From: Solirubrobacterales bacterium
GTDB taxonomy: Bacteria; Actinomycetota; Thermoleophilia; Solirubrobacterales; 70-9
Direction: 5' to 3'
DNA: 64,000 nt
NCBI GenBank assembly: GCA_035573435.1
Contig: DATMZR010000012.1
Location: 186,001-250,000, forward strand
The position numbers and the translations under genes were made by a program. Shown here in pieces: positions 51,310-58,865 of this stretch; the first letter of the stretch is position 1, and each line of letters starts with the position of its first letter. The notes beneath the pieces were generated by a model that was not told the origin of the DNA, searched no databases, and was given only the letters and a program-made list of their open reading frames with translations.

Positions 51310-51908
51310 GGAAACCCCTCCTCCTGGGGGCAGCCGCCGTCGGAGCAGTGGCTTGGTGGTGGCGCAAGAACCCGTCGGCGTGCCCTTACAGCCAGCGGTT
51401 CTGGGTCGAGGCGCCGCATCCCCTGATCACCCGCGCACGCCTGCGCGAGGTTCTCGAGCCAACACCGGGCGAGCGCCTTTTGGAGATCGGCCCCGGAACC
51501 GGCTACTACACGGTCGAGCTGGCGGACTGGGTCGGCGCCGAGGGGGTGGTCGAGATCTTCGACATCCAGCAGCAGATGCTGGACCACACGATCCGCGCCG
51601 TTCGCGAGCGCGGCCTTTGGAACGTCAACCCCACGCTAGGCGACGCCCAGGAACTCGGCTTCGACGACGACAGCTTCGACGCGGCGATCCTGATCACCGT
51701 GCTCGGTGAGATCCCCGACCAGGACGGGGCGCTACGCGAGATCGCCCGCGTGCTGAGACCAGGCGGGCGACTGATCGTCGGGGAGCTGTTCGGCGATCCT
51801 CACATGGTCACGCTCGGCTCGCTCCAGCGGCGCGCGGAGGCCGCCGGCCTGCGCTTCGAGCGCCGCGTCGGGCCGAAGGTCGGCTACTTCGCCCGCTTGG
51901 GCGCCTGA
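51306..51908 (+). CDS. class I SAM-dependent methyltransferase
   Basis: A 200-residue methyltransferase with a short hydrophobic N-terminal segment (about 4-19) that could anchor it in the membrane. The SAM-binding motif I is LLEIGPGTGYYTVELA, motif II the Asp of VEIFDIQQQML, motif III-like GDAQELGFDDDSFDAAILITVLGEIPD and the RPGGRLIVGE post-motif. This resembles UbiE/phospholipid N-methyltransferase-type enzymes. Substrate unknown. The gene starts at GTG 51306 overlapping the upstream stop and converges on the BtrH-like gene. Confidence 0.9.
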   Translation: MRKPLLLGAAAVGAVAWWWRKNPSACPYSQRFWVEAPHPLITRARLREVLEPTPGERLLEIGPGTGYYTVELADWVGAEGVVEIFDIQQQMLDHTIRAVRERGLWNVNPTLGDAQELGFDDDSFDAAILITVLGEIPDQDGALREIARVLRPGGRLIVGELFGDPHMVTLGSLQRRAEAAGLRFERRVGPKVGYFARLGA

Positions 51909-51920
51909 AGACCCGGAGCC

Positions 51921-52901
51921 TCAGCCGGCGAGCGCCCGCCAAAGGCGCTCTTCCGCGTCCAGGACCTCGGCGGCGGCCGCACCGACCCGCGCCCAGACCT
52001 CCTGTTCTGGGTCGTCGGTCTCGCTCGCGACCAGGAGGTGCTCGGCGAGTGTGGTCCACCGGCTGGCCGCATCGGCGGCGAGCCGTGCCTCTTCGCGGCC
52101 GACCTCGTCGAGAAAGCGTGAGTACATGAGCCGGAAGTTGCCGCCCCCGGTGCCGCGTCGCTCGATCACCTGGTAGCCAAAGCGCGCGCACCACTGCCAG
52201 TCCTCGATCTGCTCGGGCCAGGCGCCGACCTCGGCGGCGAACCGGCGCAGCGCCGGCAGCCCTTCGTACTCGCCAAGCGGCGGATCGAGCATCTGCACCG
52301 CATTGCGCTCGATCGCAGTCGCCGCCGCCCCACGGACATCGCCCAGCTCGCCCCCCTCCTGCACCGTGAACATGTGACCGTCGAGCGGCATGACCGGCTG
52401 CTTTTCGTGGCGCGCCAGCGCGAGATTCTCGAGGCGCGTCGTCTGGAGCTCCTCGAACGCGGTGTCGGAGAGGTAGGCGACGGCGTCGTCGTAGCCCGCC
52501 AGGACCACGGCGTGACCCGGGAAGTGCGCCGAGCTGCCGTAGTGGTCCAGGTAGTACAGATCGGTGAGCAGGATCGCGGGACGCCCGCCGTCGACGGCGG
52601 CTCGTGCCGCATCCCACGACGCCTCGGGCTCGGCGAAGGTTTCGAGCCGGATCGGCGCCCCGGTCAGCTCCACGAACTGCTCCTCGAGCCGCCCCACGCG
52701 CCCGTTCGTGAACCGAGACGGGCTGGACCCGTCGAGCGCCACGTAGTAGAAGCTGACGCCTGCGCCGAGCCCCAGCGCCATCTCCTCGGAGATCTCGGCG
52801 CCGTGGAAGGCCAGCAGGTTGCGAAGCGCCGTCGAGCCACAGTGGTTCCCCGGAACGTGGCGGTAACCCGGGACCATCCTCGGCGCGGTGATCGCCTCCA
52901 T
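51921..52901 (-). CDS. BtrH N-terminal-domain protein (cysteine acyltransferase/peptidase-like) with DUF4872
   Basis: A 326-residue protein resembling BtrH, the enzyme that transfers the acyl side chain from a carrier protein to the antibiotic in butirosin synthesis. The N-terminal half (about 1-135) has a papain-like pattern: PGNHCGSTALRNLLAFHG with Cys21 as likely nucleophile, PAILLTDLYYLDHYGSSAHFPGHAVVLAGYDD with a conserved His, then AYLSDTAFEELQT. The second half fits DUF4872. No carrier protein or antibiotic-type genes are adjacent, so the gene is probably a stand-alone member with an unknown substrate. ATG 52901 follows the family start. Confidence 0.82.
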   Translation of the reverse strand: MEAITAPRMVPGYRHVPGNHCGSTALRNLLAFHGAEISEEMALGLGAGVSFYYVALDGSSPSRFTNGRVGRLEEQFVELTGAPIRLETFAEPEASWDAARAAVDGGRPAILLTDLYYLDHYGSSAHFPGHAVVLAGYDDAVAYLSDTAFEELQTTRLENLALARHEKQPVMPLDGHMFTVQEGGELGDVRGAAATAIERNAVQMLDPPLGEYEGLPALRRFAAEVGAWPEQIEDWQWCARFGYQVIERRGTGGGNFRLMYSRFLDEVGREEARLAADAASRWTTLAEHLLVASETDDPEQEVWARVGAAAAEVLDAEERLWRALAG

Positions 52902-53054
52902 GGCGTGATTCTGCCCTAACGGCCACGACCCTTGACTCGCCCCCCTCAGCGTGGGAGGCTTGCCCTTCCGGCGGTCGCCTGACCCGCCGACCGGCCCTAA
53001 CGGACTAGCCGACGCGCCTGGTCTCCGCCTCAACGGCTTCAAGGGAGGCTCGAC

Positions 53055-54854
53055 ATGCGCCGAAGGCTTCGTTCCCATCTGACCTACGCGAAGGTGACGC
53101 TGGCCGCGCTGGGCCTCATCGCCCTCATCCCCGCCCAGGCGGGCGCCGCAGTCACCTTCACGCCGCCGACCAACCATGCGGCCGGCACCAACCCTCGCTC
53201 GGTCGCGGTGGGCGACTTCAACGCCGACTCCGACGCCGACCTCGCGGTCGCCAACCGCAGCTCCGACGACGTCTCGGTGCTGCTCGGCGGCGCCGGCGGG
53301 AGCTTCGGCGCCCAGACGACCTTCGCCGCTGGCAGCAGCCCCTTCTCGGTCGCTGTGGGCGACTTCAACGCCGACTCCGACCCGGACCTCGCGGTCGCCA
53401 ACTTCGGCGGCAACGTCTCGGTGCTGCTCGGCGACGTGGGCGGGAGCTTCGCCGCCCAGACGACCTTCGCCGCCGGCGGCCAACCCCGCTCGGTCGCAGT
53501 CGGCGACTTCGACGCGGACTCCGACCTCGACCTCGCGGTCGCCAACTTCAGCTCCAACGACGTCTCGGTGCTGCTCGGCGACGGGAGCGGGAGCTTCGGC
53601 CTCCAGACGAGCTTCGCCGCCGGCACCAACCCCGTTGCGGTCGCGGTGGGCGACTTCAACGCCGACTCCGACCCGGACCTCGCGGTCGCCAACTTCGGCA
53701 CCGGCGTCTCCGTGCTGCTCGGCGGCGCGGGCGGGAGCTTCGGCGCTCCGACGACGTTCGCCACCGGCAGCAACCCGCGCTCGGTCGCGGTGGGCGACTT
53801 CAACGCCGACTCCGACCCCGACCTCGCGGTCGCCAACTTCGTCTCCAACGACGTCTCGGTGCTGCTCGGCGGCGCCGGCGGGAGCTTCGGCGCCCAGACG
53901 ACCTTCGCCGCCGGCAGCAGCCCCATCTCGGTCGCGGTGGGCGACTTCAACGCCGACTCCGACCCCGACCTCGCGGTCGGCAACTTCAATTCCGACAACA
54001 TCTCTGTGCTGCTCGGCGGCGCCGGCGGGAGCTTCGGCGCCCAGACTACCTTCGCCTCCGGCTCCGACCCCACGGTCGCGGTGGGCGACTTCAACGCCGA
54101 CTCCGACCCCGACCTCGCGGTCGCCAACGACGGCTCCACCGAGGTCTCGGTGCTCCTCAACACCTCGAGGCCGGCGGTCGCCCTCAGCCCGGCGAGCCTC
54201 GGCTTCGGCTCCCAGACGCTCAACACCACCAGCGCCCCGAAGGGGGTCGTGGTGACCAACACCGGCGACAACCGGTTGAGGATCAGCGACGTCCGGACCG
54301 TCGGCACGCACCAGCTCGACTTCGAGATCACGAAGGACCAATGTGAAGGGGCGACCATCGTGGTCGGCGACGGCTGCGTGGTCCGCGTCGTCTTCACGCC
54401 CGGCGCTGCGGGCGCCCGCTCGGCCTCGCTGCGAATCACCGACAACGCCCCCGGCAGCCCCCACACGGTGCCCCTGACGGGGACCGGCGCCAGGCCCATG
54501 TGCGCAGGCGTCAGCGCGACGATCGTCGGTACGCCCGGCGCCGACACGCTGATCGGCACCGCCGGCAACGACGTGGTAGCGCTGCTCGGAGGCGACGACA
54601 GCTTCTCCGGCGGCAACGGGAACGACAGCGTGTGCGCGGGCTCGGGAAGCGACGACGTGCTCGGGGGCTCGGGCAACGATACGTTGAGGGCCCAAGACGG
54701 CGACGATGAGCTGCGCGGCTCGCTCAACAACGACACCCTGCTCGGCGGCTCCGGCGACGACAACCTCAACGGTGGTACACAAACGGACACATGCAACGGC
54801 GGCTCGGACATCGACACCGCCGCTGCCTGCGAAACGGTGACCAACGTTCCCTGA
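53055..54854 (+). CDS. large secreted protein: FG-GAP repeats, ASPM-type domain and RTX calcium repeats
   Basis: A 599-residue exported protein (signal peptide about 1-31, ending AGAA). Residues about 45-370 are seven FG-GAP/VCBS repeats, each containing VAVGDFNADSDPDLAVAN with its DxDxDxxDL calcium loop; together they should form a beta-propeller. Residues about 375-480 form an ASPM/'choice-of-anchor'-type Ig domain. The last 115 residues are RTX-like nonapeptides (GGSGNDTL and similar) that bind calcium. No sortase or outer anchor is seen. The repeat units are nearly identical at the DNA level, which suggests recent expansion or homogenisation. Probable adhesion or surface role. Confidence 0.9.
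   Translation: MRRRLRSHLTYAKVTLAALGLIALIPAQAGAAVTFTPPTNHAAGTNPRSVAVGDFNADSDADLAVANRSSDDVSVLLGGAGGSFGAQTTFAAGSSPFSVAVGDFNADSDPDLAVANFGGNVSVLLGDVGGSFAAQTTFAAGGQPRSVAVGDFDADSDLDLAVANFSSNDVSVLLGDGSGSFGLQTSFAAGTNPVAVAVGDFNADSDPDLAVANFGTGVSVLLGGAGGSFGAPTTFATGSNPRSVAVGDFNADSDPDLAVANFVSNDVSVLLGGAGGSFGAQTTFAAGSSPISVAVGDFNADSDPDLAVGNFNSDNISVLLGGAGGSFGAQTTFASGSDPTVAVGDFNADSDPDLAVANDGSTEVSVLLNTSRPAVALSPASLGFGSQTLNTTSAPKGVVVTNTGDNRLRISDVRTVGTHQLDFEITKDQCEGATIVVGDGCVVRVVFTPGAAGARSASLRITDNAPGSPHTVPLTGTGARPMCAGVSATIVGTPGADTLIGTAGNDVVALLGGDDSFSGGNGNDSVCAGSGSDDVLGGSGNDTLRAQDGDDELRGSLNNDTLLGGSGDDNLNGGTQTDTCNGGSDIDTAAACETVTNVP
53211..54120 (+). repeat. seven tandem FG-GAP-coding repeats, 144/147-base period
   Basis: The core GGCGAC(TTC) of each unit begins at 53211, 53358, 53502, 53649, 53793, 53940 and 54084. 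The steps are 147, 144, 147, 144, 147 and 144 bases. The units share long near-identical stretches, including at silent codon positions. The unit at 53502 is the most divergent (GACGCGGAC). Confidence 0.85.
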
Positions 54855-54867
54855 TCGAGCCGTTTGC

Positions 54868-55554
54868 GTGACGGTGCGCCCTATGCTGCGCGCCGTGCTC
54901 CCAAGGCTCCAAGAGCTCGATCGGCGCTTGCTTCGCACCACGCGGACGCGCGCCCACGGGCCGCAGACGGAGGCCGCCGGGAAGGCGCTCGGCATGGCGG
55001 GAGAGTGGGGTGCCGTCTGGCTGGTGATCGGGCTCGCGGCGGCCGCGGTCGACGCGCCGCGCCGCGACCGCTGGCTGCGCGCCGCCGTGGTCGCTCCCGC
55101 CGCCATCGGGATCAACTACGCGGTCAAGCTCGCCGTGCGCAGGCCTCGCCCGCGGTTGCGCCGCCTGCCGCCCCTGGCAGGCGCGCCCAGCGACCTCTCC
55201 TTCCCGTCGGCCCACGCGACCTCGTCGGTGGCGGCGGCGACCGCTATGGGCCGGGTCGCTCCGGGCTTCCGCCTGCCGCTCTACAGCCTCGCCGCCGCCA
55301 TCTGCCTGACCCGGCCGTACCTCGGCATGCACTACCCCTCGGACGTGCTGGGCGGCGCCGCTCTGGGCCTCACGGTGGGCCGGTTTTGGCCCGGACTGGG
55401 GGGCAAGGGCGCCGAAGACCGTCTGATCGACCTGGCGGCGAGCGCCGCCGCCAAGCCCGCCGCATCGTCGGCACCTGCAGACGGACGCCCTCGCGCACCC
55501 GCGTCCCAGCCGTCACGCGGGTCCACCTCCGAAGGCGATCCCGGGCGCCCGTGA
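54868..55554 (+). CDS. PAP2-family phosphatase (membrane)
   Basis: A 228-residue membrane phosphatase. The acid-phosphatase motifs are KLAVRRPRPRL (KxxxxxxRP), SFPSAHAT (PSGH-like, with Ala for Gly) and RPYLGMHYPSDVLGG (SRxxxxxHxxxD-like, with Pro/Ser before Asp). About five hydrophobic helices are present. Such enzymes dephosphorylate undecaprenyl or phosphatidic lipids. The C-terminal 50 residues are low-complexity Ala/Pro/Ser. Start GTG 54868; ATG 54883 is an alternative. Its stop overlaps the ychF start (GTGA). Confidence 0.9.
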   Translation: MTVRPMLRAVLPRLQELDRRLLRTTRTRAHGPQTEAAGKALGMAGEWGAVWLVIGLAAAAVDAPRRDRWLRAAVVAPAAIGINYAVKLAVRRPRPRLRRLPPLAGAPSDLSFPSAHATSSVAAATAMGRVAPGFRLPLYSLAAAICLTRPYLGMHYPSDVLGGAALGLTVGRFWPGLGGKGAEDRLIDLAASAAAKPAASSAPADGRPRAPASQPSRGSTSEGDPGRP

Positions 55555-56621
55555 AGATAGGCATCGTCGGGCTGCCCAACGCAGGCAAGACGACGCTCTT
55601 CAACGCGCTGACGCGGGCGGCGGCCCAAACCGCGATCTACCCGTTCACGACCGTGGAGCCCAATGTGGCCGTGGTGGAGGTCCCGGACGAGCGCCTGGCG
55701 GCCGTTGCGGCGGCGGCCGGGGCGAGCCCACAGGTTCCGGAGACGATCGAGTTCCACGACATCGCCGGCCTGGTGCAGGGCGCCTCTGCGGGTGAGGGCT
55801 TGGGGAATCGCTTCCTAGCCGAGATCCGCGAGACCGACGCGATCTGCCACGTGGTCCGCTCCCACGGCGACGAGCGGGTCCCCCACCCCGGGGGACGGAT
55901 CGACCCGGTTACCGACGCCGAGGTGGTGGACACCGAGCTGCTGCTCGCCGACCTCGAGCAGGCTCAGGGGCGTTTGGAGCGCGTCCGAAAGCAAGCGGGC
56001 GACAGCAAACAGGCCGCTGCCGAACGCGACTGGCTGGAGCGCGTGGTCGAGGGACTCGGCCGGGGTCAGCCGGCGCGCGCCGCGCCGGTCCCCACGCTTG
56101 CCCCGGACGCCCCCGCGGAGCTTCAGGCGCTGACCTCGAAGCCGCTGCTCTACGTCGCCAACCTGGACGAGGGCGAAGGCGAGCCCTCGGGGGCGCTGGT
56201 TGAGCACGCGCGGCGACATGATGCCGGCTGCATTGGGGTCAGCGCCCTGATCGAGGCGGAAGTGGCGGAGCTACCCGCCGACCAGGCCGCCGAGATGCGC
56301 TCCGAGCTGGGGCTGGACGAGTCCGGGCTGGAAAGGCTGGTCCGCGCCGCCTATGAGCTCCTCGACCTGGTCACCTTCTTCACGGCGCACCGCGGCACCG
56401 AGGCGAGGGCGAGGGCGCTGCGCCGAGGCCTCACCGCCTGGGACGCCGCCGGCAAGGTGCACACCGAGATCCAGGCCGGCTTCGTACGCGCCGAGGTGAT
56501 CGCCTGGCGTGAGCTGGTCGACGCCGGCGGCTACGGCGAGGCTCGGGAGCGCGCGCTGATCCGCACGGAGGGCCGGGACTACGTCGTGCGCGACGGCGAC
56601 GTGATCACGATTCGCCACTGA
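55551..56621 (+). CDS. ychF: YchF/OLA1-type nucleotide-binding protein
   Basis: A 356-residue Obg-related P-loop protein. G1 is GLPNAGKTTLFNAL (7-20), G2/G3 IEFHDIAGLVQGAS, and the specificity motif is VANLDEGEG where NKxD of classical GTPases is replaced, as in YchF which prefers ATP. The C-terminal TGS-like domain reads DLVTFFTAHRGTEARARALRRGLTAWDAAGKVHTEIQAGFVRAEVI. The family binds ribosomes and affects stress tolerance. The protein starts at GTG 55551. Confidence 0.95.
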   Translation: MKIGIVGLPNAGKTTLFNALTRAAAQTAIYPFTTVEPNVAVVEVPDERLAAVAAAAGASPQVPETIEFHDIAGLVQGASAGEGLGNRFLAEIRETDAICHVVRSHGDERVPHPGGRIDPVTDAEVVDTELLLADLEQAQGRLERVRKQAGDSKQAAAERDWLERVVEGLGRGQPARAAPVPTLAPDAPAELQALTSKPLLYVANLDEGEGEPSGALVEHARRHDAGCIGVSALIEAEVAELPADQAAEMRSELGLDESGLERLVRAAYELLDLVTFFTAHRGTEARARALRRGLTAWDAAGKVHTEIQAGFVRAEVIAWRELVDAGGYGEARERALIRTEGRDYVVRDGDVITIRH

Positions 56622-56704
56622 GCGGCGGCCCCGCGCCGGGCAGGCGTCGCTCCGGCGGCTCTGTTACCTTTCCGCGCTTCGTTTGTTAGCAAGCCTTAAC
56701 GAAA

Positions 56705-56836
56705 CTCGCCGAGCTCCCGGTGCGCCAGGCGCCGGGAGACGGGGGACCCAAGGGGGGCACAGCCCCCAGGGGCGAATCGGACCGTCGTCCGTAGCGCAGC
56801 TCTTTCAGCGCGAGCCCGACAGCTAACCCCGTAGGC
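56705..56836 (+). ncRNA. cyclic di-AMP riboswitch (ydaO/yuaA class)
   Basis: The leader upstream of the M23 peptidase carries the conserved blocks of the ydaO motif in order: CGCCGAG (about 56707), a GC-rich hairpin (CTCCCGG...CCGGGAG, about 56714-56738), GGGGGACCC (about 56741-56749), AGGGGCGAATC (about 56768-56778), CTCTTTCAGC (about 56800-56809), CGAGCCCGACAGCTAACCCC (about 56811-56830) and GTAGGC at the end. GACAGCTAAC and GGGG.GAATC are nearly identical to the consensus. The class turns genes off when c-di-AMP is high, and in actinobacteria it typically precedes peptidoglycan hydrolases, as here. A computed fold was not possible. Confidence 0.9.
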
Positions 56837-56857
56837 CCAAGAAAGAGGAGGCTGGAT

Positions 56858-57826
56858 TTGGAAGCCAGGGCGAAACAGGGATGCGTCGCGCGCCCGAAGG
56901 CGGGCAGCCGGCGCGGCCGCCAGACGCTGATCGCGATCGCTTCGACGACAGCGATCCTCTGCGCGACCGCGGGCGCCGCGCCGGCCCAGGACGGGACCGA
57001 GCCGAGCTCCGGCGGGGTTGCCACGGAGGCACCCAGCGGCGATAGCGCCGAGGGCGGAGGCTCCGGATCGAGCGTTCTGTCCCGCTCGCGGGAGCTGCGG
57101 TTGAAGTCGGAGAGCACCAACCCCGGCAATGTGTTCTTCAACGGCATGAGGAAGGCCACCTATCGCTACTCGATTTCCGGCCGCCGCCCCCGGGACCTCA
57201 AGATCCAGGCCGTGCGTCGTCGCAATGGCCGGGTGGTCAGGACCTGGAAACGGGACGACGTCGAGCCGCGCACGAGGCACACGATCCGCTGGGCCGGCAC
57301 CAATCGGCGGGGCGGCGAGGCCCACAAGGGCGCCTACGTTTTTCGGGTCCGCGATCCGGATGGCGGGGCCGCGGCCCGGAGCCTCACGAAGGCGAGCGCC
57401 CGGATCCGCCTCTTTCCGCACAAGTTCCCGGTTCGAGGCAGGCATGAGTACTGGGACGGCTTCGGCGCGGGCCGGCACCACATGGGGCAGGACGTCGGCG
57501 CCAGGTGCGCCGCGAGGGTGGTCGCGGCGCGCGGCGGCAGGGTCCAGTTTCGCGGCTACCAGGCAAGCGGCGCGGGCTACTACCTGGTCATCGACGGCGA
57601 AGCCACGGGACACGACTACGTCTACATGCACCTGAGGCGAAGGCACCGCCCGAAGGAGGGGACGCAGGTGCGGACCGGCCAGCGGATCGGGCGCGTCGGT
57701 GCCTCCGGCAACGCAAGCGGCTGCCACCTGCACTTCGAGTTTTGGTCGCGGCCCGGCTGGTACGAGGGCGGGCACGCGATGCGTTCGGTCACCAATCGCC
57801 TCAGGCAGTGGGACGCCTGGAGCTGA
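56858..57826 (+). CDS. secreted M23-family metallopeptidase (peptidoglycan hydrolase)
   Basis: A 322-residue exported protein. A basic leader and hydrophobic segment (about 22-43) form the signal peptide; a Gly/Ser/Glu-rich linker and a beta-rich FlgD-like Ig region follow, then the M23 LytM domain (about 190-310). The zinc ligands are His and Asp in HHMGQDVGA and the HLHFEFW motif. TTG 56858 is preceded by GAAAGAGGAGG. It would cut peptide bridges of peptidoglycan during growth or division. Its mRNA carries the c-di-AMP riboswitch, so it should be made only when c-di-AMP is low. Confidence 0.92.
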   Translation: MEARAKQGCVARPKAGSRRGRQTLIAIASTTAILCATAGAAPAQDGTEPSSGGVATEAPSGDSAEGGGSGSSVLSRSRELRLKSESTNPGNVFFNGMRKATYRYSISGRRPRDLKIQAVRRRNGRVVRTWKRDDVEPRTRHTIRWAGTNRRGGEAHKGAYVFRVRDPDGGAAARSLTKASARIRLFPHKFPVRGRHEYWDGFGAGRHHMGQDVGARCAARVVAARGGRVQFRGYQASGAGYYLVIDGEATGHDYVYMHLRRRHRPKEGTQVRTGQRIGRVGASGNASGCHLHFEFWSRPGWYEGGHAMRSVTNRLRQWDAWS

Positions 57827-57868
57827 CGCGCACCGCGGCTCCAACCTCCGCCGACTAGATTTCCGCGC

Positions 57869-58858
57869 GTGCGAACCGAGGCCCGCTTCCCTCGCCTGGG
57901 GCGCCCGGCGGGGCACTACGAGAGCTTCTATCTGAAGACATCGCGGCCGACCGGCGGGCAGGGGGTATGGATCCGGCACACCGTCCACAAGCGGCCCGAC
58001 GAGGAGCTCACGGGCGCGCTCTGGCTGACGGTGTTCGACGCAGATGCCCCCGCGCCGCGTGCGGTCAAGGCCAGCTTTGAGGCCGACGAGCTCTCAGCGC
58101 CCGAAGGTGCCTACATCCGCGTCGACGGCGCCGTGCTCGAGCCCGGCCGCGCCGCCGGCGAGCTGCACACGCCCGAGCTCCAGGCGAGCTGGGATCTCAG
58201 CTTCGACGACCCCGGCGAAGCGTTCCACCACCTCCCATACGAGCGCCTGTACGAGGCGCCGCTCCCCCGCACCAAGTTCCTCAGCCCCTACCCGAGCGCG
58301 CGCTTCGAGGGCACCGTAACGGTGGGCGGCGACCGGATCGAGGTCGCCGACTGGCCGGGAATGATCGGCCACAATTGGGGCGCGGAGCACGCCGAGCGCT
58401 GGGTGTGGATTCAGGGCGCCGACTTGGGCGGCGAGCGCGGAAGCTGTCTGGACATCGCCGCCGGCCGGATCAAGATCGGCCCGCTGACCACGCCCTGGGT
58501 CGCCAACGGGATGCTGCGCATCGACGGCGCCGAGCACCGCCTGGGCGGCTTCGACCGCATCCTGTCCACGAAGCTGGACGAACGCCCCACCTCCTGTGAG
58601 TTCCAGCTCTCGGGCAAGGACCTGAAGCTTCGCGGTCGTGTGTCGTCGGATCCCGGCAACTTCGTCGCCTGGGTCTACGCGGACCCGAAGGGCCCCGAGC
58701 ACAACACGCTCAACTGCTCGATCGCCGACCTGGAGCTCGAGGTCGAGCGCCGCGGGATCAAACCACAGCGCCTCGAGCTCAGCGGCGGCGCTGCCTACGA
58801 GATCGGGATGCGCCAGACCGATCACGGGATCCCGGTCCAGCCGTATCCGGACGGCTAG
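57869..58858 (+). CDS. lipocalin-like / tocopherol-cyclase-CrtC-like protein
   Basis: A 329-residue soluble protein, almost all beta strand. The segments SFYLKTSRPTGGQGVWIRHT at the N-terminus and WPGMIGHNWGAEHAERWVWIQG in the middle are typical of the AttH/CrtC-like double-lipocalin superfamily (carotenoid hydratases and tocopherol cyclase). No carotenoid or quinone genes are nearby, so the substrate is unknown. Start GTG 57869. Confidence 0.7.
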   Translation: MRTEARFPRLGRPAGHYESFYLKTSRPTGGQGVWIRHTVHKRPDEELTGALWLTVFDADAPAPRAVKASFEADELSAPEGAYIRVDGAVLEPGRAAGELHTPELQASWDLSFDDPGEAFHHLPYERLYEAPLPRTKFLSPYPSARFEGTVTVGGDRIEVADWPGMIGHNWGAEHAERWVWIQGADLGGERGSCLDIAAGRIKIGPLTTPWVANGMLRIDGAEHRLGGFDRILSTKLDERPTSCEFQLSGKDLKLRGRVSSDPGNFVAWVYADPKGPEHNTLNCSIADLELEVERRGIKPQRLELSGGAAYEIGMRQTDHGIPVQPYPDG

Positions 58859-58865
58859 CCGCGCC

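Noticed and set aside
53211-54120. Regular tandem repeats that might suggest a CRISPR array
   Set aside because: The period (144/147 bases) is a multiple of three, the units are coding, and there are no short palindromic repeats with unique spacers or cas genes.
53084-54844. A 586-codon minus-strand frame with Ser/Thr/Pro-rich repeats
   Set aside because: It is fully antisense to the FG-GAP/RTX protein, which has a signal peptide and known domains; the repeat is inherited from the coding strand.
51921-55115. A minus-strand open frame of over 1000 codons opposite the FG-GAP gene
   Set aside because: Only its end (51921-52901) is a real gene. The repeated Val-Gly-Asp-Arg-Glu pattern upstream is just the mirror of the FG-GAP DNA repeats on the other strand.
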